Part shown: positions 8,899 to 16,787 of the stretch, in pieces | How positions within the stretch are numbered: the stretch's first letter is position 1 | Layout of the letters: the number at the start of each line of letters is the position of its first letter | Origin: an uncultured Erysipelotrichaceae bacterium | Lineage (GTDB): Bacteria > Bacillota_I > Bacilli_A > Erysipelotrichales > Erysipelotrichaceae | NCBI GenBank assembly: GCA_910586285.1 | Contig: CAJUGR010000008.1 | Location: 1-28,241, forward strand | Length of the DNA: 28,241 bases | Reading direction: 5' to 3' | Translations under genes and position numbers: made by a program | The notes under the pieces: generated by a model | Told to the model about the DNA's origin: nothing | What the model saw: only the letters and a program-made list of their open reading frames with translations | Database searches by the model: none

Positions 8899-8923
8899 CA
8901 AAAAATGAAATTACTACATAAGT

Positions 8924-9937
8924 TTATCGTGCCAGTTCGAAGCCATCACCAAATGTCGTTTTTTCATATTCCGTAAGCAACTGATCCAATTCCGCCATCG
9001 TGGTAATCATGGTCAGCGCCAGCTTCAACTTGTGGGAACGCGGCAATCCTTTTACATACCACGCCGCATGACCGCGCATCTCCCGCATGCCCACTATTTC
9101 TCCTTTTTCCGCACACAGGCGTTGCGCATGAAGACGAATAAAGTCAAAACGATCTTGCAGGGATGGAGTGGGCAGGATATCTCCGCTTTTCAGATATTCA
9201 CCACACTGGGCAATCAGCCATGGATTTCCTAACAATCCCCGGGCGATCATAACCGCATCACAATGCGTCATCTCCAACATGCGTTTCGCATCCTGCGGGG
9301 TACGAATATCACCATTGCCGATGATGGGTATCGTACATGCTTCCTTTACCTTTTTGATATATGACCAGTCGGCTTCTCCTTCATACATCTGTGATCTGGT
9401 TCGCCCATGAACGGCAATCGCCTTGACACCGATCGCCTCCAACTGTTGCGCCAATGATACGCAGTTGCAATGTTCATGATCAAAACCGATCCGCATTTTC
9501 ACTGTGATTGGCTTATGCACAGCCTGTACTACTTCTCGCATCATCGCCACCGTATGCGCTTCTTCTCGCATCAAAGCACTTCCGGCTTGGGATTTAATCA
9601 CCTTATTGACCGGGCATCCCATATTCACATCAATGATATCGCATTCGCTATGCGTATCCAAATAACGTGCCGCTGCCACCATCGTATCCGTGTCATGCCC
9701 GAAAATCTGCATCGCCAAAGGATGATCATTTTCTTCCATCTCGGTCATTTTCAATGTTTTCTCATTGCGATAGTATAACGCTTTATCGCTGATCATTTCC
9801 GTATAAACCAAACCGGGCTGAAACTGCCGGCAAATGCCGCGAAAAGCCGGATTGGATATTCCCGCCATCGGCGCTACCACAATCCGATTAGCAATGTTCA
9901 CATCGCCGATCATCCATTCACCGTCGATCATGGGCAT
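8924..9937 (-). CDS. dusB: tRNA-dihydrouridine synthase (DusB family)
   Basis: An FMN-dependent enzyme reducing uridine to dihydrouridine in tRNA. I start it at 9937 (MPMIDGEWMIGD), which gives 337 residues: GGAGG lies 9 bp upstream within the end of hslO, while the longer reading from 10033 has no site and runs deep into hslO. Visible family features are VVAPMAGISNPAFR near the N-terminus, the active-site Cys in NMGCPVNKV, KMRIGFDH, GNGDI, and ARGLLGNPW in the flavin-binding barrel end. Its start overlaps the 3' end of hslO by 20 bases, so the two are probably translationally coupled. The hslO-dusB-lysS order is common in Bacillota. Confidence 0.93.
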   Translation of the reverse strand: MPMIDGEWMIGDVNIANRIVVAPMAGISNPAFRGICRQFQPGLVYTEMISDKALYYRNEKTLKMTEMEENDHPLAMQIFGHDTDTMVAAARYLDTHSECDIIDVNMGCPVNKVIKSQAGSALMREEAHTVAMMREVVQAVHKPITVKMRIGFDHEHCNCVSLAQQLEAIGVKAIAVHGRTRSQMYEGEADWSYIKKVKEACTIPIIGNGDIRTPQDAKRMLEMTHCDAVMIARGLLGNPWLIAQCGEYLKSGDILPTPSLQDRFDFIRLHAQRLCAEKGEIVGMREMRGHAAWYVKGLPRSHKLKLALTMITTMAELDQLLTEYEKTTFGDGFELAR

Positions 9938-10808
9938 CAATAAAATCCTCCAGTTCTCGCAATTCGTTTTCACTGAATTGATAGCGTTCATTACAAAAAT
10001 TACACGTAATCTCACAACCGTGATCTTCTTCAATCATCGCCATCCGCTCCGCTTTGCTTAGTGTTGTAAGCACCCGTTTCATAATCGTTTTATCGCAGGG
10101 ACAGTGAAATGCAATCGGCTGACAAGAAAGAATTTCCACATCATCATAAAGTGAACGAACGATTTCCTCTAGCGCTTCATGCTCGCTAACCATCTGCGAC
10201 ATCGGCTTCAGCTTCGCAAGCAAATTCTCCGTAGCGACAATGTCCTCTTCCCGTGCATCCGGCATCATCTGAATGATCATGCCGCCGGCCGCGCAAACGG
10301 ATTGATCAACGTCCACCAATACCCCGACAGATACCGCCGTAGGAGTTTGTTCACTAAGGGTAAAGTAATAGGCAAAGTCATCTCCGATTTCACCACTCTG
10401 TAAATCCACCGTACCTTTCCAGTTCTCTTTCATATGCAGATCTTTAATCACAGACAGCGTTCCCTGCGTTCCCACCGCGGTACCAACCGCCAATTTCCCC
10501 GTGTCATTATATTGTAACATTATATGGGGATCGCTCACAAAGCCACGAACATTCCCATTACTGTAAGCATCCACCATGATCGTTCCGATCGGACCGCCGC
10601 CATTGATTGTGATGGTTAATTGTTCGTGATCACTCTTTAACATACTTCCCATCATACTGCCGACGCTTAAAGTACGTCCCAGTGCCGCAGCTGAGGTCGG
10701 CCACATATCAAACCGTTGTCGTGCTTCCTCTACTAAATGAGTGGTCGCATTACTATAAATACGCACTCGCCCCTCTCGAGCCAGTGCTTTGATGAGCTCA
10801 TCTTTCAT
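9918..10808 (-). CDS. hslO: Hsp33 redox-regulated chaperone
   Basis: A cytoplasmic holdase chaperone activated by oxidation. With the start at 10808 (MKDELIKALARE, AGGAG just upstream) it has 296 residues, the usual size; the longer reading from 10862 crosses its own promoter. The redox switch is intact: Cys236-Pro-Cys238 and Cys269-x-x-Cys272 near the C-terminus, the four zinc-binding cysteines of the family. An early GRVRIYSNATTHLVEEA segment is also typical. It is first of an hslO-dusB(-lysS) transcript. Confidence 0.95.
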   Translation of the reverse strand: MKDELIKALAREGRVRIYSNATTHLVEEARQRFDMWPTSAAALGRTLSVGSMMGSMLKSDHEQLTITINGGGPIGTIMVDAYSNGNVRGFVSDPHIMLQYNDTGKLAVGTAVGTQGTLSVIKDLHMKENWKGTVDLQSGEIGDDFAYYFTLSEQTPTAVSVGVLVDVDQSVCAAGGMIIQMMPDAREEDIVATENLLAKLKPMSQMVSEHEALEEIVRSLYDDVEILSCQPIAFHCPCDKTIMKRVLTTLSKAERMAMIEEDHGCEITCNFCNERYQFSENELRELEDFIDAHDRR

Positions 10809-10833
10809 TATCTCACTCCTAACTGACTGTTTT

Positions 10834-10842
10834 AGTATAACA
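10834..10842 (-). promoter_or_regulatory. Extended -10 promoter of hslO
   Basis: On the minus strand, TGTTATACT gives TATACT (complement of 10834-10839) preceded by TG one base upstream, an extended -10. No good -35 hexamer is seen at 17 bp. It lies 26 bp before the start codon. Confidence 0.55.
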
Positions 10843-10965
10843 TAGCCGATTAAAAATTGCACTGCGTTCCATGTTTTTACCGTAAAGAGCGCGAAGCTTT
10901 TATATCGAAAATCTTTAAATAGCGTATTTTAAAAATGTAGTTTTAACGATAAAATTCTTATTTTT

Positions 10966-12000
10966 TTACTTGTCCTTACACTTCATTATCTTTCCACTCA
11001 TTTCTTCCCATGTGATGCCATGGTCTTTGCTTACCTTGATGCTTAAGGTGAGGATTGCATCTTTGTTTACCCATTATCCACTTGTATAGGAAGTATGAGA
11101 ACCATCGTCCAGCTCCGCTTGAATCGCCACAACCGGCAATACTGCCACAACATCAGTAACTTCCACTTCTGCCGCTGCTTTCTCCGACACCATTGACCAT
11201 CTCAAACATAAAAACCGTTGTTCTTTGCTCGATATGGGCAGGTTAATGGAATAGATACCAATCCTTCACTTGGGGTTTTTACCCAGCAATTCCCCATGTG
11301 CCACTTTAGGTTAACTTTTCGCCTGACCAACGCTGCCATCATAATTACTTGCTTTTATTCGACTATATGATAAATTGATATGCATGACTGCACTTTTAAG
11401 ATAATTGGTTCTCATCACTGCATCTGCACGAAAGGAATTGATCGGCATTACACTAGTTTCACCAATAGATATAGTGCCACATGTACCGTTGGGATAGGTA
11501 CTGATATTACTTGAAATTGTTGTTTTCTTGATTCCCGCATCTGCTGCTACATTCTTCTCATCCACAAAGCTGGCACGATTGGTTGAGGTATTAGCATCCT
11601 TTAACCACCATTTTTCGGCATTGATACCAACAAAGAATGCAAACTGATTGCTTGTCACCAGCTCTGATATCCCTTGTAGTTCCGACTTTGAAATCAAACT
11701 AACACCATTACCAGTTATAGAAAGGTGAGCATTTCCCACTTTACCGAAATTCGCATCACTTTTATAAGCATTGCATTGCTTAACGCCATATTATAATTGG
11801 TCTCAGACCCCACTGTATTCTTCTTTAACAAATAAAGATATCCGCCATTTTATCCCAACACTATAAAGGTATCATACTGGCTGTGCCAAGATGAACCTCA
11901 TCGCCTGTGTGTAAAGAGTTTGCGGCACCACCACTTGGTGTATTATCGATCAGCTGTTTAAAAAGGTGTACCTTTCGATACACCTTTTCCCTATTTTGTA
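10966..12000 (-). pseudogene. Decayed surface-protein gene (DUF6273-like region plus Ig-like region)
   Basis: No intact gene spans this stretch, but a single protein can be pieced together in successive frames on the minus strand. It starts near LIDNTPSGGAANSLHTGDEV. A one-base loss near 11880 leads to YDTFIVLG, a TAA interrupts before NGGYLYLLKKNTVGSE, and a tandem AATGC duplication (complement of 11768-11777) shifts into YKSDANFGKVGNAHLSI. That last piece runs open to 11311 and includes KWWLKDANTSTNRASFVDE. Further down, EVEVTDVVAVLPVVAIQAEL, then SYTSG, a stop, WVNKDAILTLSI and DHGITWEEMSGK resemble the Ig-like repeats of large Gram-positive adhesins, ending at TAA 10966. The DUF6273 resemblance is from memory and tentative. 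The 10863-10965 stretch only holds the hslO leader. Confidence 0.75.
11957..11989. terminator. Terminator-like hairpin at the upstream edge of the pseudogene
   Basis: AAAAGGTGTA (11961-11970) pairs with TACACCTTTT (11979-11988) around an 8-nt loop. T-rich tracts follow on both strands (TTTTTAAA on minus, TTTTCCC on plus). It sits just where recognisable pseudogene sequence begins. 12001-12214 beyond it shows no convincing gene. Confidence 0.5.
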
Positions 12001-12214
12001 TGTTTTTTTGTTTATGGAAATATACATAAAAAATCAATTCCACCCGAATTACACAAACTATCGTATCGTGTTTCCATTTACTGGATCACTTCTTACTGCG
12101 TGCGGTTCGTCCCTTAAAATATTTTTTCCCTAAAATTATTAAAATGCTCTTAAATCTACTTGTAACCGAAAACTACATATCATATTCTGCTATGGGTCTC
12201 ATTTCTGTATTCTG

Positions 12215-12243
12215 AAAAAAACCGCTGCTTTTTACGGCAACAG
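12215..12243 (-). terminator. Intrinsic terminator of the ftsH operon
   Basis: On the minus strand CTGTTGC (complement of 12237-12243) pairs with GCAGCGG (complement of 12222-12228), followed by a run of seven T. It starts 9 bp past the ftsH stop and closes the tilS-hpt-ftsH unit before the pseudogene. Confidence 0.75.
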
Positions 12244-12252
12244 TCTTTATCA

Positions 12253-14511
12253 TTATTCTTCAGTATTTTCCGGTTCTTTTTTTGCTTCAACTTCTGCTTT
12301 TGCCTTTGAAGCTGCACTCTTTTTGGCGACATTACGCTTGGTAGCGGATTTCAACTTCGCTTGGGCATCTTTCTCGGTGGCATCCTCTTGCACATCGCTT
12401 TTTTTCTTTCGACCACGTTTTTTCACCGGTGCGTCATGTTCTCCCATAACTTCCTTCATCGCCTCTTCAAAGGACGGTTTTTCCGCCGCTTTGCGAGTTC
12501 GCTTTGGTTTCGGTTTGGGCTGTAAATCACTTTGTGATTCCTTTTCCGCCGTTGTGCTTACCGTTTCTTTTTCTTGAAGTGATACAGTGCTTGCCTCACT
12601 TATCGCTGCCGGAATTGCGGCTTCCTTTACCTCGGAAGTTGGTTCGGCCTCAACACTTTCCTTCTCCTGATCATCATTGGTTGGAAGCGAAGCAATAGTA
12701 CCATGATCCATCAAATTCATGATTTCTTCATTCGTTAATGTTTCTTCTTCAACCAGTGTTTCGGCAATCAGCTTCAGTAAATCCATATTTTCACTGATAA
12801 TCTTTTTACAATCTTCCAGACAGCCATTGATAATACTGCGGATTTCCTTATCGATTTCATATGCGATCTCACCGGAATAATCATTTCCTTTGCCGTAATC
12901 ACGACCTAAGAATACATTACCGTTGGGATCATCATACTGTACCGGTCCCAGATTGGACATCCCGAAACTCTTGACCATCATCTTCGCAATCTTGGTAGCG
13001 CGTTCAATATCATTGGATGCGCCGGCTGAGATTTCATGGAAGACAAGATCCTCGGCAACCCGACCACCCAATAATCCGGTAATCTTCGCCAAAAAGTCAT
13101 TCTTTGTCGGAATCAACTTCTCTTCCTCCGGTGTCATCAGGTTGTACCCGCCGGCATCACCGCGCGGAATGATCGTAACCTTCTGTACCATATCGGAGTT
13201 TTCCAATTTCAAACCGATGACCGCATGTCCGGCTTCATGATAAGCGACCATGCGTTTTTCACTTTCAGTATATTTCTTTGATTTTTTCGCCGGGCCCATC
13301 ATGACACGATCAATCGCTTCATCCAAATCACTCATAGTGATTTGATGACGATTTCCGCGAACCGCCAAAATGGCACCTTCATTCAAGACATTCTCCAAAT
13401 CAGCACCGGAGAACGTAGGGGTACGTTTCGCCAGATTTTCCAGATTTACATCGTCTGCCAGCTTCTTATTGCGGGCATGAACCTCCAGAATTTCCAAACG
13501 ACCTTTTTTGTCCGGCAGGTTAACAGTGATTTGACGATCAAATCGACCGGATCTGAGCAATGCAGGATCCAATACATCAGGACGGTTCGTTGCCGCAATG
13601 ATGACAATTCCCGTATTCTCGCTCATTCCATCCATTTCTACCAACAGCTGATTCAGCGTTTGCTCACGCTCATCATTACCGCCGCCCATGCCGGCGCCAC
13701 GCTGTCTTCCGACCGCATCGATCTCATCAATAAACACGATACATGGTGCGGTTTGCTGCGCCTTTTTGAACATATCACGCACACGGCTTGCACCGGTACC
13801 GACAAACATCTCTACGAAATCCGATCCGGAAATCGAGAAGAACGGAACATCCGCTTCTCCGGCCACTGCTTTGGCCAACAACGTTTTTCCGGTTCCCGGA
13901 GGGCCGACCATCAGCACACCCTTAGGAATCCGTGCGCCCATTTCCGTAAAACGCTTTGGATTCTTCAAATAATCGATAATCTCTTTGACTTCTTCTTTTT
14001 CCTCATCGCATCCGGCTACATCATGAAAGCGCACTTTGACATTACCTTCAATCCTAGCCCGCGATTTACTGAATTCAAATGCTTTGTTTGATCCGCCGCC
14101 GTTCATTCTTGTAAACATGAACAACAACATACCGCCCAATAGCACAATCGGTAAAATCAAATTTAGCAATATGCTTGTCATCATTTCACCATGGCTGGGA
14201 TCACTTGCTTTGACAACTGCCTCATTCTTTAACAGTACACTGTCCAACCAAATCTGGTTCTCCGCCGTTTTCGGCAACGTCACGGAAAAGCTGCGTATCG
14301 TTCCATTATCTTCGTACTTTCCGCTGACATTGATCACAACACTGGTGATCGACATATCCGCTTCCGTGATTTTCATCTTTTCCGCCGATTTTTTAAATTC
14401 ATTATAATTCATTGTTTTTGTATTATTTGAATTTACCATGGAGAACATCACAATCAGAATGGATAAGACTATGACATATGGCAAAGCATTTTTAAATTTG
14501 GAATAATTCAT
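12253..14511 (-). CDS. ftsH: ATP-dependent zinc metalloprotease FtsH with long charged C-terminal tail
   Basis: A membrane-anchored AAA+ protease that degrades damaged or regulatory membrane and cytoplasmic proteins. Order: first membrane helix (about residues 10-26), extracytoplasmic domain, second helix (about 113-133), then the AAA domain with Walker A GPPGTGKT (203-210), Walker B IVFIDEID and the second region of homology (NRPDVLDPALLRSGRFDRQ), then the zinc protease motif HEAGH. It has 752 residues; relatives are usually about 610-700. The excess is a roughly 140-residue tail after LMDHGTIASL, first acidic and then rich in Lys, Ala and Arg, with PKPKPKRTRK and KKRGRKKK. AAGGAGG lies 11 bp upstream of the start. 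It follows hpt by 27 bp, the classic order. Confidence 0.96.
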   Translation of the reverse strand: MNYSKFKNALPYVIVLSILIVMFSMVNSNNTKTMNYNEFKKSAEKMKITEADMSITSVVINVSGKYEDNGTIRSFSVTLPKTAENQIWLDSVLLKNEAVVKASDPSHGEMMTSILLNLILPIVLLGGMLLFMFTRMNGGGSNKAFEFSKSRARIEGNVKVRFHDVAGCDEEKEEVKEIIDYLKNPKRFTEMGARIPKGVLMVGPPGTGKTLLAKAVAGEADVPFFSISGSDFVEMFVGTGASRVRDMFKKAQQTAPCIVFIDEIDAVGRQRGAGMGGGNDEREQTLNQLLVEMDGMSENTGIVIIAATNRPDVLDPALLRSGRFDRQITVNLPDKKGRLEILEVHARNKKLADDVNLENLAKRTPTFSGADLENVLNEGAILAVRGNRHQITMSDLDEAIDRVMMGPAKKSKKYTESEKRMVAYHEAGHAVIGLKLENSDMVQKVTIIPRGDAGGYNLMTPEEEKLIPTKNDFLAKITGLLGGRVAEDLVFHEISAGASNDIERATKIAKMMVKSFGMSNLGPVQYDDPNGNVFLGRDYGKGNDYSGEIAYEIDKEIRSIINGCLEDCKKIISENMDLLKLIAETLVEEETLTNEEIMNLMDHGTIASLPTNDDQEKESVEAEPTSEVKEAAIPAAISEASTVSLQEKETVSTTAEKESQSDLQPKPKPKRTRKAAEKPSFEEAMKEVMGEHDAPVKKRGRKKKSDVQEDATEKDAQAKLKSATKRNVAKKSAASKAKAEVEAKKEPENTEE

Positions 14512-14538
14512 ACTGCCTGCATCCTCCTTACCGTAATA

Positions 14539-15078
14539 CTATTCGTAGTATTCACGTTTTAATACGCCGACAAACGGCAGATTACGATATTTCTGATCAT
14601 AATCCAAACCGAAGCCGATCACAAATTCATTGGGAATCTCAAATCCGACATAATCCGCTTCAATTTCCACCGTTCTTCGGTCGGGCTTATCCAATAATGA
14701 AACGACTTTGACATCTTCGGCCCCCTTATTTTTTAATAGCTTCGTAACTTCTTTCAATGTGCGCCCCGTATCAACGATATCCTCTACCAATAGAATTGAC
14801 AGTCCTTTGACCGAACAATCCAAATCCTTATTGATTTTAATATCACCGATCGATTCCGTACCTTCATAACTGGATACATCCATAAAATCAAATTGGATAT
14901 CCAGATCAATATGTTTCACCAATTCGGCTAGAAACGGAACACTTCCCTTTAATAACGCAACCACATAGGGCACGGTATTTTTTTTGCGATAATCATCACT
15001 GATTTCTTCTCCCAATTCTTGACAACGTTTCATAATCGCTTCCTGTGAAACAAGAATTTTATCGACAGCTTCGTGCAT
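14539..15078 (-). CDS. hpt: Hypoxanthine phosphoribosyltransferase
   Basis: A purine salvage enzyme converting hypoxanthine (and often guanine) plus PRPP to the nucleotide. The 179-residue length is normal. The PRPP-binding loop is LVEDIVDTGRTL, and the upstream DFMDVSSYEG and downstream YVGFEIPNEFVIGFGLDYDQ segments are typical of bacterial HPRT. AGGAGG precedes the start by 9 bp; another ATG 4 bases upstream is out of frame. It sits 28 bp after tilS and 27 bp before ftsH, the conserved tilS-hpt-ftsH cluster. Confidence 0.96.
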   Translation of the reverse strand: MHEAVDKILVSQEAIMKRCQELGEEISDDYRKKNTVPYVVALLKGSVPFLAELVKHIDLDIQFDFMDVSSYEGTESIGDIKINKDLDCSVKGLSILLVEDIVDTGRTLKEVTKLLKNKGAEDVKVVSLLDKPDRRTVEIEADYVGFEIPNEFVIGFGLDYDQKYRNLPFVGVLKREYYE

Positions 15079-15106
15079 TCATTCTATCCTCCTACAAACA
15101 TATAGT

Positions 15107-16324
15107 TTATTTTAACACAAATACGTTCGGATTGTTAGAAAAATGTGCAATATCACAGCCTATTTTTGAAACAAAGATGATTTTTCCCGATGCATTCACC
15201 ATAACCGGCCAGATTCGGCGCTGTTCTAACGGAATTTTTCGATCAATCAGCCATCGAGCGACCTTTTTCGTTCCAAAGCGCAAAGATATCGCATCTCCTG
15301 CATGGACATTGCGAATCGTTAACGGAAAGTCCGCTTCAGTTACCGTGACACCTTCAATGATTTCTCCGTGATCACTTAAGCGAAAATAAGGCGTTTCAAG
15401 ATATTGAAAATTCGTAAGTGTGTACGCGTATGACTCCCCTTTGATTTTGATCAGGTGAAGCATTCCATATTCTTTACGAACCATATAAGTATCACTGCAG
15501 GGACGATTTCCATTACCGCCTTGGGCAATCCATATACGTAAGGTATGAATCATTTTTTTCGATGGAGTAACACCACATGATTCATGAAGCCACCGATAAA
15601 GAATATAGAACTGTTCATCATCATTGCGTTCACATAAGGAAACGCAATCATACTGCCATTCTTGTAAAAAGCGTCTCGCGGCATCTTTTAACCGATCGTG
15701 TCGTTCATTACATTTTTTGATTTCCTCTTCTATTTGATACTTTTCCGTCATACTCAACGGGTCAATTCGTGTATGACGAATACGATTGCGGGTATACACA
15801 TCCGACATATTGCTTTCATCCACCCAATACGGCACATCGTGTTGGCGGCAATAGGCTTCCAACTGCGCTTTGGTATGGTGAAGCAGCGGTCGTATAACCC
15901 GACAGCCATAGATTTCGGTATCAGTGCTTAATCCAAATGTTTCCGCCACAGCACCTTTTTCCTTTTGCATGAGGTAGGTCTCCAGATGATCATCCAACTG
16001 GTGGGCAACCAATACTCCTGCCGCATTATATTTTTCAATTAATTCCCCAAAAAACAGGTAGCGCTTTTCTCGCGCAAACGCCTGAAAGTTTCCGGTACAT
16101 TCTTCCTCTTGCATACGAATCTCTAAAGGAATGTGATACTTAGCACAAAAAGAGCGAACTCCATTCATATCCCTTTGGGCACTGGCACGCTTTTGATAAT
16201 TCATGTGTGCCGCCACCACCGGAAGTTCATAAGCGATGCACATATGTAACAGTGCCATCGAATCACTGCCGCCGCTCACCGCAACAATCCACGGCTGTGT
16301 TTTTTTTAAATCTTGGATTTCCAT
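15107..16324 (-). CDS. tilS: tRNA(Ile)-lysidine synthase
   Basis: Modifies the wobble cytidine of the minor tRNA-Ile to lysidine so that it reads AUA. The PP-loop ATP-binding motif is SGGSDSMALL near residue 20, followed by AHMNYQKR, HQLDDHLETYLMQK and GCRVIRPLL, all typical of TilS. The C-terminal TilS substrate-binding domain is present up to the stop. I start it at 16324 (MEIQDLKKTQPW), giving 405 residues. The longer reading from 16411 adds residues lacking homology features and passes through a good promoter. No Shine-Dalgarno precedes 16324, which lies where the transcript itself should begin (see promoter entry). It is first of the tilS-hpt-ftsH unit. Confidence 0.92.
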   Translation of the reverse strand: MEIQDLKKTQPWIVAVSGGSDSMALLHMCIAYELPVVAAHMNYQKRASAQRDMNGVRSFCAKYHIPLEIRMQEEECTGNFQAFAREKRYLFFGELIEKYNAAGVLVAHQLDDHLETYLMQKEKGAVAETFGLSTDTEIYGCRVIRPLLHHTKAQLEAYCRQHDVPYWVDESNMSDVYTRNRIRHTRIDPLSMTEKYQIEEEIKKCNERHDRLKDAARRFLQEWQYDCVSLCERNDDEQFYILYRWLHESCGVTPSKKMIHTLRIWIAQGGNGNRPCSDTYMVRKEYGMLHLIKIKGESYAYTLTNFQYLETPYFRLSDHGEIIEGVTVTEADFPLTIRNVHAGDAISLRFGTKKVARWLIDRKIPLEQRRIWPVMVNASGKIIFVSKIGCDIAHFSNNPNVFVLK

Positions 16325-16330
16325 ATGCTC

Positions 16331-16359
16331 ATTATACAAAAAGATGATACGAACCGCAA
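16331..16359 (-). promoter_or_regulatory. Promoter of the tilS-hpt-ftsH unit
   Basis: On the minus strand TTGCGG (complement of 16354-16359) and TATAAT (complement of 16331-16336) are 17 bp apart. The expected start point, 5-7 bases below the -10, coincides with the ATG at 16324, so the message may have no leader. Confidence 0.6.
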
Positions 16360-16440
16360 CCCAAGCGCCCGAACCGTTTCCACCGCATCCATATAATCGC
16401 AAATATACCATGTAAGAAAAATGTTTTGTGATACCTTATC

Positions 16441-16463
16441 CGGTTGTCATGATTAGACAACCG
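16441..16463. repeat. 8-bp inverted repeat between spoIIE and tilS
   Basis: CGGTTGTC (16441-16448) and GACAACCG (16456-16463) are perfect inverted copies around 7 bases. No T-run follows on either strand, so an operator is as likely as an RNA hairpin. The remainder of 16464-16740 shows no gene I can support; a 67-codon reading on the plus strand has no ribosome site. Confidence 0.4.
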
Positions 16464-16743
16464 CAAACGATTATTTATCACTATGTGGAAATCCCAAAAT
16501 TGAGATTTTTATTGAATTCATTATTTGGTTCTGATGCAATAATCAGTCATCGCTTATTGGATGATAAGAAAATGTATGTCTTTTTGAATGAGATTCAAAA
16601 AGTTCCCGATTTTAAAAAAAACTGTGGATAGCTTATTTATAAAAGAGAACATCAATCTTATGTACGAGGTTTATTAATAAATGGCATATCGTTGATTAGG
16701 GCTTACGAATTTATATATGACCGAAGAATCATCCTATTAACGC

Positions 16744-16782
16744 ATGAAAGGCGCAAGAAAACATTTGTCCTGCACCTTTCAT
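16744..16782 (-). terminator. Hairpin immediately after spoIIE
   Basis: On the minus strand ATGAAAGGTGCA (complement of 16771-16782) pairs with TGCGCCTTTCAT (complement of 16744-16755), a 12-bp stem with one G-U pair. The following bases (GCGTTAATAGG) are not U-rich, so termination efficiency is doubtful; it may be a 3'-end stabiliser. Confidence 0.5.
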
Positions 16783-16787
16783 CATTC

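Noticed and set aside
11861..12043. 60-codon minus-strand frame starting MELIFYVYFHKQ
   Set aside because: It has no ribosome site and spans the terminator-like hairpin at 11957-11989. Only its last part is protein-like, and that part belongs to the pseudogene.
13342..14091. 249-codon open frame on the plus strand inside ftsH
   Set aside because: It is entirely antisense to the highly conserved AAA and protease domains and has His/Arg/Gln-rich composition typical of a shadow frame, with no ribosome site.
16428..16631. 67-codon plus-strand frame between tilS and spoIIE
   Set aside because: It starts with GTG without a Shine-Dalgarno, contains the inverted repeat and matches no family I know. 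A remnant is possible but unsupported.
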